NCBI RefSeq assembly: GCF_020085105.1
Contig: NC_058043.1
Span: 16,452,667-16,516,666 of the forward strand
Source of the DNA: Siniperca chuatsi
Taxonomy: Eukaryota > Chordata > Actinopteri > Centrarchiformes > Sinipercidae
Length of the DNA stretch: 64,000 bases
Reading direction: 5' to 3'
Shown one piece after another: positions 1-12,102 of the stretch. A program made the translations under genes and the position numbers. Below the pieces are notes generated by a model. The model worked only from the letters and a program-made list of their open reading frames with translations. It searched no databases and was not told the origin of the DNA. Numbering within the stretch: position 1 is the first letter of the stretch; every line of letters starts with the position of its first letter.

Positions 1-962
1 ATTTTTGCTATAAGAAGATATGGATTCAGATTTAGTCTGAAAGCCAACTAACCTATGATTACATTCTCTATTATCCTTCAAGGTTTCACAGCATCACAAG
101 GCAGATTTTCCATAAAGCCCAGGCATTTCTCTTGATGTATGACATCACTTCCTCTCAGAGTTTTTCTGCCATCAGCTACTGGGCAGACTGTATTCAGGTA
201 TGGTGCACTTAAAGCTGCTGCTGCTGTTGGCTGTTGTTTAAATGTTGTCACCACACTACTGGCTTTGTTTATAGTGATTTTAATGTGTTTATATGTGTAA
301 CTAGTGTTTTTTGTCATAATGGGTAGGGCTGGGTATCGTTTATAATTTTTCAATACTGAATCCAGTGCAATACTTTTTTTGATATTTGACAACCCTCCCT
401 CCCTCTTTTTCCATCTCAAACGAATCGGAATTCCTTATAATATTTATTAAAATGAGCAAAGTTGTTATTTAAATTTGTAAATATCTAATCAAAGAATAAG
501 TAAACAAGTCTAAAAATCTGACCAGGGATTCGTTGCCGCTAAAAGTACTACCATAAATGTATTTAAGTTTGATACCCAGCCTTTAATTAAATGATTCTGT
601 TCATTATATTCAATTCAAAATCTTCAAGAATACTAATCTGAATGTAGTGTAACCAAAAAAATGACAAATGTATACTGAATTGTGTATTTAAAACAGCAGC
701 ACATATTTACAGTAACTACATCTACGGCACCTATGTTGTACAAATGTCAGATATGCATCAACAATACTTTGCATTCCATTATTGATATTTGTAATGTCAT
801 TTTCAGTAAACACTTATTCATTTGAGAGCAAACAAAATATAACTTGTAGTAATAAAGATTTAGACTACATGGGACCTACATGGCTAAAACATGTGAACCT
901 GTCCACATAGAAGATGTTTGAATGCAATCCGAACAATAATCAAACTAATCTTTGTTTTGCAG
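1..962 (+). other. Intron of the Rab-family gene
   Basis: AT-rich sequence without credible coding, ending in a pyrimidine-rich acceptor just before 963. It carries one short inverted-repeat element (324-585), listed separately. Confidence 0.6.
324..585. repeat. Short inverted-repeat (MITE-like) element
   Basis: The left end reads GGGCTGGGTATCG near 326 and the right end GATACCCAGCC near 571-581, an inverted pair about 12 bp long bounding a 260 bp AT-rich body without coding. This is the typical look of a non-autonomous DNA transposon. No target-site duplication could be read with confidence. Confidence 0.6.
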
Positions 963-1447
963 GAAGGTGCTGCAGAAAACGTGACCATTTTACTTATTGG
1001 GAATAAGAGTGATCATGCAGAGCGGCAGGTTAAAACTCAGCAGGGGGAAATTCTCGCTAAGGTTTGGATCTGTGGCATTACGTCCTCTCACACTTTTAGA
1101 ATATAAGTAAATAGTTCTGATTGTCAAAAGGCACTAAAGGCAGCAGTTTTACTTCCACAGGAGTACAACTTTGAATTCATGGAGTGTAGCGCTGCCACAG
1201 GTGAAAACGTGATTCACTCTTTGGAAACTATAGCCAGGTAACACATTTCACATCCGTCACTGACATTTCCTTAGTCCGTCTATCACATCTTAAGCATGTC
1301 CTTTAACATTCTCTGTGCTGTAATGTTGCAACTGATTGTGGTGTTGTTGTTGTTGCCAGGATGTTGAGTCAAAAAGTTGCCACAAGAGAGGAAGCCATGG
1401 TGTTACACAAAGAGCCCCAACAGAAAAAATCATCAGGATGTTGCTGA
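963..1447 (+). CDS. Rab-family small GTPase, last three coding exons (gene starts outside window)
   Basis: Exons 963-1061, 1161-1237 and 1360-1447 join in phase to give the last 87 residues, flanked by AG acceptors and GT donors. The piece holds the GTPase G4 motif (GNKSD, guanine recognition) and the G5 motif (ECSA). It ends SSGCC followed by TGA; a terminal Cys-Cys is the usual double geranylgeranylation site that anchors Rab proteins to membranes. The spacing and the ECSA-x-TG pattern resemble the Rab domains of the large Rabs (RAB44, CRACR2A/Rab46, RASEF/Rab45) more than small housekeeping Rabs, but I cannot assign one. The preceding coding exon must lie left of position 1, because 1-962 reads as intron. 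A poly(A) signal AATAAA at 2231-2236 could close the transcript. Family call is firm; the member is open. Confidence 0.85.
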
Positions 1448-4400
1448 ACAGATGTGGGTCTAAAACTGGGGCTCAATCTGCCTTTGGTTCTTTTAATCTG
1501 TTTTTATTACAAATTGTATTAATTTATGCAAATGTACATATACGTTAAATTTCCTTTTCACAATTACCTTTAGCCGTCTGAGCTTAGAAATTTCCCTGGG
1601 AGAGGGTGTTATGATGGGTCCTCACTGTGTACCTTCATGTATATATATTATACTGTATAGCTGGTGCGGGCTTTCTTTAGAGGCAGGTCAATGAACAGCT
1701 GCAAGTGATCAAGAAAATAGTTGTCACATAATGAATAATGGATTTTTTAAAATAATTTTATCATTTTGCCCTGTGTTTTATCTTGTTATCTTGTTGTTTT
1801 TCCTTCTGGAACATGAATGCCTTACTCTGCTTGTGCAATTTGAAATGATCACATTAAGTCAATATTTGTAGAGTTCCAGACTAGGTATTTCCATTTGAAG
1901 ATGTATGAACTAATCTCACTGAGAAACTAAACTTTTAGTACTTTAGCACTTTCTGTTCAGAAAAGTTTCTCAGGTCCTCAGTTGAAATAAGAAAACAGTT
2001 TCCACAAAGAGAATCTTCTATATTGTATTTACATGTCTGTGATTGCTCTACAGTGTCTATACTTGTCTATGCTTAATTCTTAATTTTACTTTCATGACAC
2101 AAATATATATTAAATGTATGTATATACTGTTTCTGAATCTTAACAGGTAAATGACCTCTTGAAAGTTACAAAACATGGTACCAAATTGAAATTAACAAGG
2201 GTCTACTAAAATTTATATTTATATTTATATAATAAATATTACTTTTTGTCATACATTTCAGTGTTTACAAGCAGCTGCAATGTGTCTGTGAACAAGGGCA
2301 TCTTTTAATTTTTGTAGCTGTTTAGCGCACAGTGTTATTTAATAATTACATTAAGTTTATAATGATTTTGTATATTTACCATCTGTTCTAAATGAATGGT
2401 GTTGTGGTTGGCACTCGACCTACAGGTCAGCCACGTAACCATAAATACATTTCGTGCCTCTATAATGAAACACAGTGGTAGCAAAGTACTTAACAGGCTT
2501 TAAATATACATCAAAGTATTTTTTGGTTCTGTGTATTGCTCTATAACTTGTGTTACCAAATAGCTTTAATCAAATTCTTATGTCATCTCCTGCTTAATAA
2601 ACCTCCAACGACTGCATGCTCTCAAAGTTAATTTGTGTCCTCATGGAAGTTGTGTGTTTCCAGACTGACAAAGACAACAGTGTTCCCACTGGAACAAGTC
2701 CTTCAATGGTATGAAGAGCATGACAACAATGGCGCCACTGCAATAACCTCATAACATCCCAAAGGAGCTTTTGTGGGAAACAGAAACGCTGAGGCAGCAT
2801 CTTCCGACATCATCGCAGGACACAGACGACTACATCAAATCTGATATTAGTGATTGGCTCTGACTTCACTTGCTGCATTTACCCACCAGGAGAATTATTC
2901 CTCTTGTCCTCAGTTATTCAGATAATTTAGTTTTAGGCTGGAACATGTAAACACGATAACTCTGTCAAACATCAAACAGGTCCGTAATTCAGTGGTGGAA
3001 AGTAACTAAGTACATTTACTCAAGTACTGTTCTTAAGTACAATTTTTAGGTATTTGTACTTTTTTTCCACTCCACTACATTTATTCAAGAGGTATAGTTA
3101 CCAGTTACTTCAAATTAAGATTTTACATACAAAACATATCAATTCATAAAATATGATCCAATGTTACAGATTAAATTACCAAAAGTATATGAAGTAGTTA
3201 AAATTAGCTCCACCTTGACCAACAACATAGTACCACTTTCATACTAATACATCAATAATAATAATGACCCAATAATATAATAGTATAACAGCGAGAGTAG
3301 CCACTCTGCATTATGATTACTTTCACTTTTGATACTTTAAGTACATTTTGTTGCTGAAATTTTGAATGCAGGACTATTACTTGTAATGCAGTATTTTCAT
3401 AATGTGGTATTGCTACTTTTACTTAAGTACTGTAAATGATTTGAGTACTTCCTACACTACTGCTGTCATTTCAGAATACTTCCCAAATGATTTCCAAGAA
3501 GTTTCCTGGAAAGAACAATGTCATGTAGTACTAATTACAGGGAAAACAGACAGTGTTCAATTAGTAAATTTCCAATTAATTAATTCCAATTAATTGCTGC
3601 TGTAACCTAGAGACTTTTAATCAGAACACAGCAGGTCAGCTCAACAAGCAAGGAGATCAAATCTGCCTACAGACAAGCCTACAATTCAACATATATGAAG
3701 AATAGTTTCCAATAATTATATCTGATATCTATGAATATCTTACTATCAAATTACAAAAGAGGAAATTACAGACCTGTAAAATAAATTGTCACCAAATACC
3801 TTTTAAATTGGGTCAAGGCACAAGGTTACTGATACAGTTTTATATCCTAAACCAGCTGCAAGGCGTTCTGTTAAAGTTATTATTGGGGTCATTGTTTCTT
3901 TCAGATGATCTATTATTGTTCACAGCGGGAGAGCAGACTGTTGATTATACCGACCACAGAAGGGATCAGGAGGCTCTTGAACAGGTTAACAGGATTTGTC
4001 CAGTTAGATCACAGTCTTGGAAATGACTTTAAAACAAAGCTAGAAAAGTAACTGAAATAAAAGTTACGTTGACCTTTTGCCACTCAGGGGAGAGTTTGTG
4101 TTAATAAAGAAGGTGCATCATCTCTTCTACAGACCATCAAGTGATGATTTAACTTTGTATTAATGCACTGTTTAATGTCTTGTCTATAGACACTGAAATA
4201 AGCTCAAATTATCAAATGGCAGCTCAACCAAACAGCAAATATCTTTTCCATTTATTTCATGATAAAAATAAACCACTTTCATATTAAGATTTGGGGAATA
4301 ATGTAACATTACCTTCACAACATTTAACAAAGGTGAAAACATTGGAACATTCATATGAGATACAGCAAGTGTCACTATATATTAAGAGGAGTTTGCACAT

Positions 4401-4602
4401 TAAACAAAAGCACGATGTAATTGATTTGTAATTTGATGCTTTCTCTTTTAGAAACCAGGATCTCTGGTCGTTCACATTTCTTTTCCAACTGAGCTGAACT
4501 CAAAGTGATGCAGCGTTCAGGCTCAGAGAGTCACATTTTTTGTGAAATGTTTGTGATCAACTACCAGAGTGACTTGTATTAACTGCTGGTCACAGCAAAA
4601 AG
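1448..4602. other. Convergent 3' regions of the Rab gene and trub2, plus spacer
   Basis: No gene seen. The left part is probably the Rab 3' UTR (AATAAA at 2231-2236). The right part is the trub2 3' side, with a reverse-strand AATAAA at 4251-4256, about 350 bp past the trub2 stop. A MITE copy occupies 2991-3463. Short open frames here have no recognisable domains and no splice context. Confidence 0.5.
2991..3463. repeat. MITE-like element with CAGTGGTGGAA end (copy 1)
   Basis: It begins CAGTGGTGGAAAGTAACTAA and runs to an imperfect inverted end (about TTCCTACACTACTG). The interior is rich in TACTTAAGTA-type motifs such as AAGTACATTTACTCAAGTAC. The same pattern recurs at 20912-21600, 22855-23027, 26563-27688, 35270-35625, 40777-43076 and 45940-46045. 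The CAG-type ends and lack of coding fit a non-autonomous hAT-like element; the superfamily is an inference. Confidence 0.7.
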
Positions 4603-7138
4603 TCATTTAATTCTACCTACTGCTGCTTTGTCACTGGTGTCATTTTGTTGACTAGCTGTCGGTGTATTCTCTTCTGCTGGTTGTATTTCTGGGTCCTTGA
4701 TCCGTGTGTGGGAGTTTTTTTGTTTTTGTTTAGAGGAGTGGTATTGTCTGATGGCCTGTGTAACATCAGAAGCAGTCCAGTGGTGATGGGTCAGGGCATC
4801 CTGCAGGGTGAAGGGGCCGTCTCTGGTCCGTCTAACTCCTTTACACACTGCTGTGCTGCGCAGCTCGAGTCCTATCTCATGCACAACTTTGCGCAAATAT
4901 TTCTGCGTTTCATTTAGACACTGCACCTCTGTAAGAACAGAGCAAAAATATCAAACAAGATCAGCAAGCATCCTGAAAATCTGCATATTTCAAATTGTGG
5001 AATGAGGTTTCCTGTGTGTTCAACTGAAGATTATTTACCTAAAGTGAAGATGGGGGGCTGAAAGTGAGTGCAACGCAAGCCTGTCAAAACAGGCAGCGAT
5101 TTCCCCTCTGGACCCAGTAAACCGTGCACAGCCATCTCATAGGCTTCCTGCGAGCGCATGTCTACATTGGAATACCTGTATAGGAAAAAAACAACAACAA
5201 AAAAAACATCTACCATCATCTACCTGCACTACGAATAATCATTTATCATTTTACTGTGGCCCTGCTGAAAGCACTTTGTGGACTGATGTGTTACATGTGC
5301 AGGGGGTCTTATTCAAGTAGAGCACAGAGAAAAACATCAATATCATGTTTATATGAATTAAATGAATATTAAATGTAGTTAGTATACATTAACAAGGCCT
5401 TTTGATTGGCTCCCTGCAGCATCGCCAAGACTCTGTCCAGCTTATCCTGTGTGATGTGACCTGTTGAACACAACAATATTTTAGGGCCAGATACAGTCAA
5501 AGGCACAATAACAGAGCAAATGCTAGTATGCTAGATAGATACCAACTAACGAATATGAAATTACAATACAGTTACAGTTTTACAGAGTGACAATATTATT
5601 GTATATCAGTAATGAGCTGTGTAACCAATTATTTCAAGTAAAGGCATGGAGTTGCTTTAGATAAAATACTATTTCTAAAATGCAATGATCTAAAACTATG
5701 TGTTACTAAGTGAATAAACTGACGAAACTGAACACATATAGGAAAAAAGTAAGGTATCCTACCATATGTGGACCTTTCCATAACTCTTCCTGTGTGAGAG
5801 GAATCATCTGTAGCAGTCCCAAATTCACCCTCCAATGTGTAATCCTGAAACATGCCAAACAGCATTAAACCTGTGGATAGTGTATCTTCATTACATATTT
5901 GTACAATGAATGTAAAACCAGCAGGAAGTGATAAATTACCCTTGTGACTCGTGTTCTGTAGAGATCATTCAGGGCCTTGTTTCCATTTCCAACAGCAAGA
6001 ACTGAAGTTTAAAAAAAGGTGTGAAAAAGAGACATCACATATTCAACACAACACGGTCTGAAACAAATGGGTTTTCTCCTCTGAACAGCTCTAAATCAAT
6101 CATACCTAGGACACCAGAAGAGAATGTATCCAGGCGATGTCCTACTCCAACTCGAATACGCATGAATTCAGGTCCAGTCACTAAAACGCACAGAAAAAAT
6201 AAATGTTATTCACTCATAGACAGTCCTCAGTGTGCACAGACATAACTGCATTTTATTATCATTCAGTCATTCCCACTAATATCAACATGCACTTCTGAAG
6301 TCTCTAATGAGCCATCAGGGCAGACTTTATTTATGGTCTATCTTAACATGACCAGGGCGGGATGGGGGGTGGAGTGAAAACTAAATTAAATAGACCTTTG
6401 TCAGAGCAGACATTTTGACTTGTCAAAATCCACCAGCAAAAGATAATTTTAACAAAGTCATGATACTTAACATCACATCAAACTCACATTACTTGAGTAA
6501 GTAAACTACAAATGGAATTAGTTGTACATATAAACATAGCTTCGGTCCTTAGAGCAGACAGCAGTACATGAGGCTTTGAAGAACTTTTATTCAAGAACAC
6601 CATGATAAGACTTGTGTGGTGATGTGTATGAACAATAAGTAGGTGACCCATGAGATGAAGCTATGCAGTGAAGTGGACACACATACCCAGAGGATGCTTG
6701 GACAGTACTGGCACAGAGGCCGCTGACAGTGTGAGTCCCTTGGGTGCTCCAGTCTCACTGCTTGGGTGTGCCAAGAAGCGGACCTCCTGAGGAACTGGCT
6801 GGGACGGTGTAGCGTTTAAACCTATAAGGTGACACATACAGGGGTCAACAGGATACAGTGATTTATTTGGAGTCCAAGGTTGAAGGCAATGCTAAGTGAC
6901 TTTTGTTAAATCTGCACATTAGCTCTATAATCATGTCTCACTGTCACAGCAGACATTGAAATCTAATTGTGAGTGTTTGATGGACCAGAAGTTACGTTTT
7001 TAAAGATATGTTATCCTCACCTTTCAGAAGATTTGTCTCGATGCTGTCCCGTACGAGTTTCCAGTGGACACCAGAGGGTTTGTACACACAAAACAGACCC
7101 TCTAACTTCCGAAACATCCGAATAGCTGGAGTTGCCAT
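4603..7138 (-). CDS. trub2: Pseudouridine synthase TRUB2, mitochondrial
   Basis: Eight coding exons on the reverse strand: 7021-7138, 6687-6821, 6106-6180, 5940-6001, 5763-5844, 5388-5460, 5039-5175, 4603-4928. They join in phase with GT-AG introns to 335 residues; human TRUB2 is 331. The start ATG at 7138 gives MATPAIRMFRK, then the GLFCVYKPSG motif of TruB enzymes. The catalytic segment VGVGHRLDTFSSGVL holds the active-site Asp. Later come KALNDLYRTRVT, YSNVDMRSQEAYEMAVHG and the C-terminal motif KVVHEIGLELRSTAVC. In human, TRUB2 is a mitochondrial RNA-granule protein that modifies mitochondrial mRNA and supports mitochondrial translation. After residue ~280 the tail is Gln/Lys/Ser-rich and poorly conserved. 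The gene is head-to-head with hdhd3. Identity is confident; exon edges are inferred. Confidence 0.95.
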
Positions 7139-7880
7139 CAGGTCATCCAGATTTCTTTAAAAGTTATATTAGGTTACATCTCTTGAGACTTCTCACAGGG
7201 TTACAGTAGTTTGTTTTCTAAAACATGGGTTGACGTCTACTGCATGTGAACCTTCGCGCATGCGTACATATCTAGCAGTTTTAGTTTTGGTAGCTACTTT
7301 ATGATCATACCGCCGCCTGCTGTACTGGATGTATAACAGGCAGGACTACCAACTACTGCACAACAAGCCTTATGTAAAAAGCCTGGAGATTATGTTTTTT
7401 AGCTGATATCAGAATAAACATTTTGCGGGATTATGTGTGGTTAGAAACGGGTAGGCAGAAGATAGTTGATTCATTTCGGAGAGGGTTGATAGAGAGATTG
7501 TACAGAGGAATGAACGTCGAGCTGTAACTCCATAGATGGCAACAGCTGCCGTAAACAGTCCCAACGAAGAAGAACTCAGGCTAGCTAGCTAGCTAAACTG
7601 TAGCTAAGCTTGTTTACGGCCGCTGACAGGTCTGAAGCCTTGACTTCGGTAAAGTTTAAACTGTTACAACTTTTGTAGTTAGTTGAACTTTCTGGAGTAG
7701 CTGTCTGACAACGCCATGTGCAAAAGGCTGGCAAGTAGCTAATCATACAAAATTAACAAGCGTAACGTTAGCTAGTGGTACTAAATTGTACATGTAAATT
7801 GAACGTAATGGGGGGCGGTAGGGGTCAAGGACATTTTAACATGTCACAGTAACAAAGTCTGAATTATAATTTTGATGATT

Positions 7881-7960
7881 GTTGAATTGCATTTATCGGC
7901 TTCAGTTTCAGGGTTCTGGTAATGCTGGCTCACTGTCATGACTTACTGGGACACCTGAAT
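7881..7960 (+). repeat. Diverged direct repeat, left copy
   Basis: Shares GCTTCAGTTTCAG, then CTGGTA, then CTCACTGTCA and GACTTACTGGGACAC in the same order with a copy at 8636-8722. The copies differ by scattered changes and a few extra bases in the right copy. Confidence 0.65.
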
Positions 7961-8009
7961 TAAAACAGATCCCTCCTTGAAGCCACAACAAGTCCATGGT
8001 CCGTCCATC

Positions 8010-8187
8010 CAGGTGTTTTCACTTAATCTACCTGATTATATGTCACCTTTTAAAGGCGGGACAAGTACACCTTTATCATTTTCATTGGTACTTAAGAGTC
8101 TGATGACCTCATGTGATTGGCAGCATAGCTACATGCCTCTTCGACCTAAGCATCAGTCTAATCAGACAGAATGATTGAAAACACCTG
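8010..8187. repeat. Small inverted-repeat (MITE-like) element
   Basis: The left end CAGGTGTTTTCA and right end TGAAAACACCTG are perfect inverted copies over 12 bp, with imperfect pairing further in (CTGATTA against TAATCAG). The 178 bp body has no coding. It sits between the two direct repeats upstream of hdhd3. Confidence 0.65.
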
Positions 8188-8635
8188 TGTGGGTGTGCAG
8201 GCCCTTTTAATGTTATTAACAGCAACACTTGAGATTTTCCTACCATGACAAGTCAAAATGTGTTCTGTGAAAAGGCCTTCCCACATAAAGATCATAACTA
8301 TACCATCCATGGCCGGATTAACACTCTAGTGGGCCCCTACTGGCCCTCAGCTTTTGGTACTTTGGTTAAACACAAAGTATTAAGGAATATCCATTATGTA
8401 AACTTAAACACAGGGCCCCTCTAAAGGACATGTAGACAAGTAGCCTAGATAGTAATACAGGACCCACCTTAAGGCCTTTATCATTTCAATTGATACTGTG
8501 CTTCAGTGGTGCATATTCCCAAACAAATTTGTAGTAAGAAATTACCACAAACCAAATTACACACAATAGGGCTTTTTCACTAAAGACATTTTGACAGTAG
8601 GAAAAAACACAGCTGTAAATATTGAAATTAATGTT

Positions 8636-8722
8636 GGCTGAATTCCATTCAGCTGCTTCAGTTTCAGCATCCTGGTATTGTCCATGCTGTCTCACTGTCA
8701 CGACTTACTGGGACACGTGAAT
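8636..8722 (+). repeat. Diverged direct repeat, right copy
   Basis: Partner of 7881-7960, lying about 55 bp before the hdhd3 start codon. It keeps the shared blocks GCTTCAGTTTCAG and GACTTACTGGGACAC. Confidence 0.65.
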
Positions 8723-8777
8723 CGAACAAAGCCATTGTTAATACTATCTTATGTCTGGTGTTACCTCTGTAGGTGAA

Positions 8778-9849
8778 ATGCGACCTCCTCTGCGCTGGGT
8801 GCTGTGGGACGTGAAAGACACCCTGCTGAAGGTGCGTGCTACTGTGGGAGAGCAGTACTGCAAGGAGGCCGAACGAATGGGCTTGAATCTCAGTGCTGTG
8901 GAGGTCGAAGCTGCTTTCCTCCAGGCATATCGACATCATTCCAGCAGATACCCAAACTATGGCCTCACTCAGGGCCTGGATGGACGGTCTTGGTGGATGG
9001 GGGTGGTGCAGGAATCTTTCTCCCAGTGCAGGGTACAGGACCCAGCCCTGCTGAATACAATGGCTCACAACCTTTATCATAACTTCTGCAATGCAGAGAA
9101 CTGGGAGGTAAATGACAGATGACACATACACATAGAATAAATAATAAGTTGGTAATTTTATCATTCATTTGTAAAAACCTGCTTTTCTAATGTTATCTGC
9201 TAAATAATGCATCAGAAAGACAACACATTCAATATTCTGAAAACAAATCAAGTAATAGTAGTTTTTGCGATCACTGTCATCATCAAAAGCCTTTTTTACT
9301 AATGCAGGAAAACAGACATGGATCTGTTTAAATCGGGCGCTTTGTAAAGCATTTTTAGAACAAATGTTTGCTTTTTATCTTAATGTTTATAAAAATTGAC
9401 AACACAGTACACAAAATGTCAACTTAAAATTGTATAATGTCCCTCTGTTTTAGGTATTTCCAGACTCAAAGAAGGCCCTGGAGAGTTGTTCTTCTCTAGG
9501 ACTGAAGCTGGGTGTGGTATCAAACTTTGATAGCCGCCTAGAAGAGATCTTACGTGTTTGTGGTCTGCTGTCTCACTTCAGCTTTTTGATAACATCAGAG
9601 GAAGCAGGTATAGCAAAGCCGAGTCCTACCATCTTTAATCAGGCACTGCAGAAATGTGGTGTACCAGCTGCAAGTGTAGCTCATGTTGGGGACCACTATA
9701 TGAATGACTACCTCGCCTCTCGGTCTGTGGGCATCCACGGGTTCCTATTAGATAGAAACAACAAGCATAACCGACCTGACGTTCCTCAAGAGCATCGGCT
9801 CAGCTCTCTGGAGGAGCTGCCATCACAGCTTCAGCCGCACATCAACTAA
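8778..9849 (+). CDS. hdhd3: Haloacid dehalogenase-like hydrolase domain-containing protein 3 (HDHD3)
   Basis: Two coding exons, 8778-9107 and 9454-9849, give 241 residues; the human protein is 251. The start ATG follows an acceptor-like TCTGTAGG and gives MRPPLRWVLWDVKDTLL. The family's nucleophile motif DxxDT appears here as DVKDT, as in human HDHD3. The upstream ATG at 8751 gives only MSGVTSVGE and is less likely. Exon 2 carries GVVSNFDSRL (HAD motif II, SN), a KPSP segment with the motif III Lys, and HVGDHYMNDYLASRSVG (motif IV, acidic pair). Substrate and reaction are not established for the family member. AATAAA signals lie at 9994-9999 and 10100-10105. It lies head-to-head with trub2. 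Confidence 0.95.
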
Positions 9850-10099
9850 TGCTCAGTGAGTAATAACAGTCATGGGCTCAAGTGCAAAGCTACTCAGCCT
9901 AAATGTGGTTCAGTTAAGGAGCTAATTTCTGTGATTTAGCCATGTTGACCAGAGTGAGCTCAACCACTTTAGAGCTCTTCACATGTTTAACAAAATAAAT
10001 GCTCCTGAGAGAAATTTATAGAAAACAAATCCAGAATATCATGAGTTGTAATATAAAAACTGTATATACAGTGTGGAATTATCATGTATTATTACTGTA

Positions 10100-10105
10100 A
10101 ATAAA
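10100..10105 (+). terminator. Poly(A) signal candidate for hdhd3
   Basis: Canonical AATAAA about 250 bp past the hdhd3 stop. A second AATAAA at 9994-9999 could serve instead. Confidence 0.5.
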
Positions 10106-10414
10106 TTGGGAGCAGTAAATATATATTAATTGTACAAAGTCTGTCTTAGAAAGCCTTTTTTCATCTGATGACAAAATCAAAGGGTTTTGAGACAAAAAGT
10201 TTTTTTTTTTCAAAACACGTTTTTAAAAACGTATACAATCATCAGTGCTACTATTTTCTTTATAGCACTAATAGAATGATTTTAAAAACAAGTCGCACCA
10301 AAAGTGTAACAGGATCATAATGACAACACTGCAAAAATTAGGCAACACAAAAGTGGGGAACATACAGATGGGTGACAAATTAAAGATAAAACGAGCACAT
10401 AGTGTCTTAGTAAG

Positions 10415-10625
10415 GTGTTAGGCCACCGTATCTGAAACTCCACTTTTCTTCCAAAAGATATTCCCTCATCTGGTGTTTAGTGTTAGTGGAGAGCACTCAC
10501 ACATCACTCCCAAAAGGGTTCAGATGGGTTGACATTTGGTGACTGCTAAGATCGTAGCACATGATCGTTTTCATACTCATCAAACCATTCAGTGACCCCC
10601 GTTGTTATCCTGAAAAATGTTTCAC
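10415..10625 (-). pseudogene. Fossil of a Tc1/mariner-type transposase 3' end
   Basis: Read on the reverse strand, this matches the end of fish Tc1-type transposase genes. Recognisable blocks on the + strand are CATACTCATCAAACCATTCA, AAAGATATTCCCTCAT and TTAGGCCACC, in the order expected for the last ~70 codons. The reading frame is broken many times and no inverted-repeat ends are clear. It is a relic, older than the 16238-17848 element. Confidence 0.55.
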
Positions 10626-12062
10626 ATCTGTATAATAGTGATTACTCTGAATAAGTTTGTATTAATTTACAGTGACACCTGCCAGGTGGATCAAATCCAT
10701 GCCATTAAAACACCCTCTATATGGAAGCATTTGTTTGTTTGTCCTAATTTATTCAGGATCTTCCCTTTGAATGTAATTTGAAGTATTTTGGGGGCATTTC
10801 ATACCTTTTATTATAGAGTCAATAGTAGAGAGGTAACAGGAAATGGGGGTGTATGCAATGAACAGCACTTAAAACCCCCAGGCTAGCCTTCCATAATTGA
10901 CATTGGCTGGTGCAGTTAATGAGAAGCCTCTGTGGCTACAGACCAGTTCACTTTCTCCAGTAAAAAAGCTTTTTGTCTCAACAAATGATTCTGTTATTTT
11001 GTGGCAGAGGTGGCACTGCAACATTGGCATGCAGGCATTTGACTCCCTACTATTCACTAATATTTTTTACCCATGGTCATTAGGCTCCTGTGTTTACACT
11101 ATTTGCTTGTAAATGCATAATCCCAGCACTAAGGAGCAGAGAGGATGTCATCATTGGTGGTTTAAATTAAACTAACAACTTTAAGGATGGGATCAAGTCA
11201 GTCTTAAAATAATACTCATGCCCATATGTACATGGAAAGAGTCCTTGTTCTTTGTAAAAATACATTCTAAAGTTCAGCAGTCTGAGGTCGTCAAACCAAG
11301 AGTTTATCTCTGTTTTTTGTTTTACCACCTCTCTACTGCAGCTCTGCAAATCCCTTCACATTAAGAAGGGATCATTTCACAGCCAGTGCGGACAGAGGGG
11401 ATTTTTAAAGCCTCCAACAACTCTTATGATGTACATATGGGCATGTGAGTATTGTAAGATGTAATAAAAATGTGAGCCTATCCTATAAGACAGGTGGATG
11501 GAGGTGAGGCAAGGGTGTAGACAAGACAAACTCTGAAAGCACGAGCAAACTTCGATCATCAATTTATAAACATGCATTTAAATATCAAGACACCACATTC
11601 ATGCTGTATAAAATTAATTGTCTTGAAAGTTGTCTGTGTTAAAATGACCTTCCTTTTTATGTGATTTGATGTGAACTGACCCTTTAACTGATGCTCTGAG
11701 CTTTCATCGTTCCTGATGATTTGTTTCAGTGCTTAGCAGTGAGGAGAACAAGGCAGGGTTGCTTAACCCTAATACCTTTGTAAATACTCTTATTTTAAAC
11801 CATCTGGTCAGAGGCAGATACTGAGAATGTTGGGCTGAGGATCAAAAGGCCCAGAAGAGGAAGCAGAGGGGAAAAAAAAAAAGACCAGAATGGCATTGCA
11901 ATTCAAAGCAGAGCTTCAGCCTCTTATGGGGAATAGGGATTGACACTTGTCCAAATCAGATTTAAAGAGTTCAAGAGAATTTCCTGATGTTGACAACACA
12001 CATCCTTCCACGTTGCGTGAATTAACACCCAGTTTTTAATAAGTCTTAATTTCCCTTTTCTT

Positions 12063-12066
<4 letters not shown>

Positions 12067-12100
<34 letters not shown>
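12067..12100. repeat. Homopolymer T run (34 bases)
   Basis: Uninterrupted T run on the + strand (poly-A on the tgfa strand), inside the presumed tgfa 3' region. Its length is probably polymorphic and prone to sequencing error. Confidence 0.9.

Positions 12101-12102
<2 letters not shown>

Larger units (their letters stand above)
7139..8777. promoter_or_regulatory. Divergent trub2-hdhd3 intergenic region, probable shared promoter
   Basis: The two start codons are 1.6 kb apart and point away from each other, so transcription of both genes must start in or near here. The part at about 7240-7640 has most CpGs and a run of TAGC repeats (GGCTAGCTAGCTAGCT near 7578). A 5' untranslated hdhd3 exon probably lies here and splices to the acceptor TCTGTAG just before the hdhd3 ATG. 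The right half holds a 178 bp inverted-repeat element and a pair of diverged direct repeats, both listed separately. Confidence 0.5.

Noticed and set aside
8664-9164. Long reverse-strand open frame over hdhd3 exon 1
   Set aside because: Antisense shadow of the hdhd3 coding exon; no family motif and the forward strand encodes the conserved HAD protein.
12067-12100. Poly-T run as the tail of a processed pseudogene or LINE
   Set aside because: No coding or retroposon sequence adjoins it and no flanking duplication could be found.
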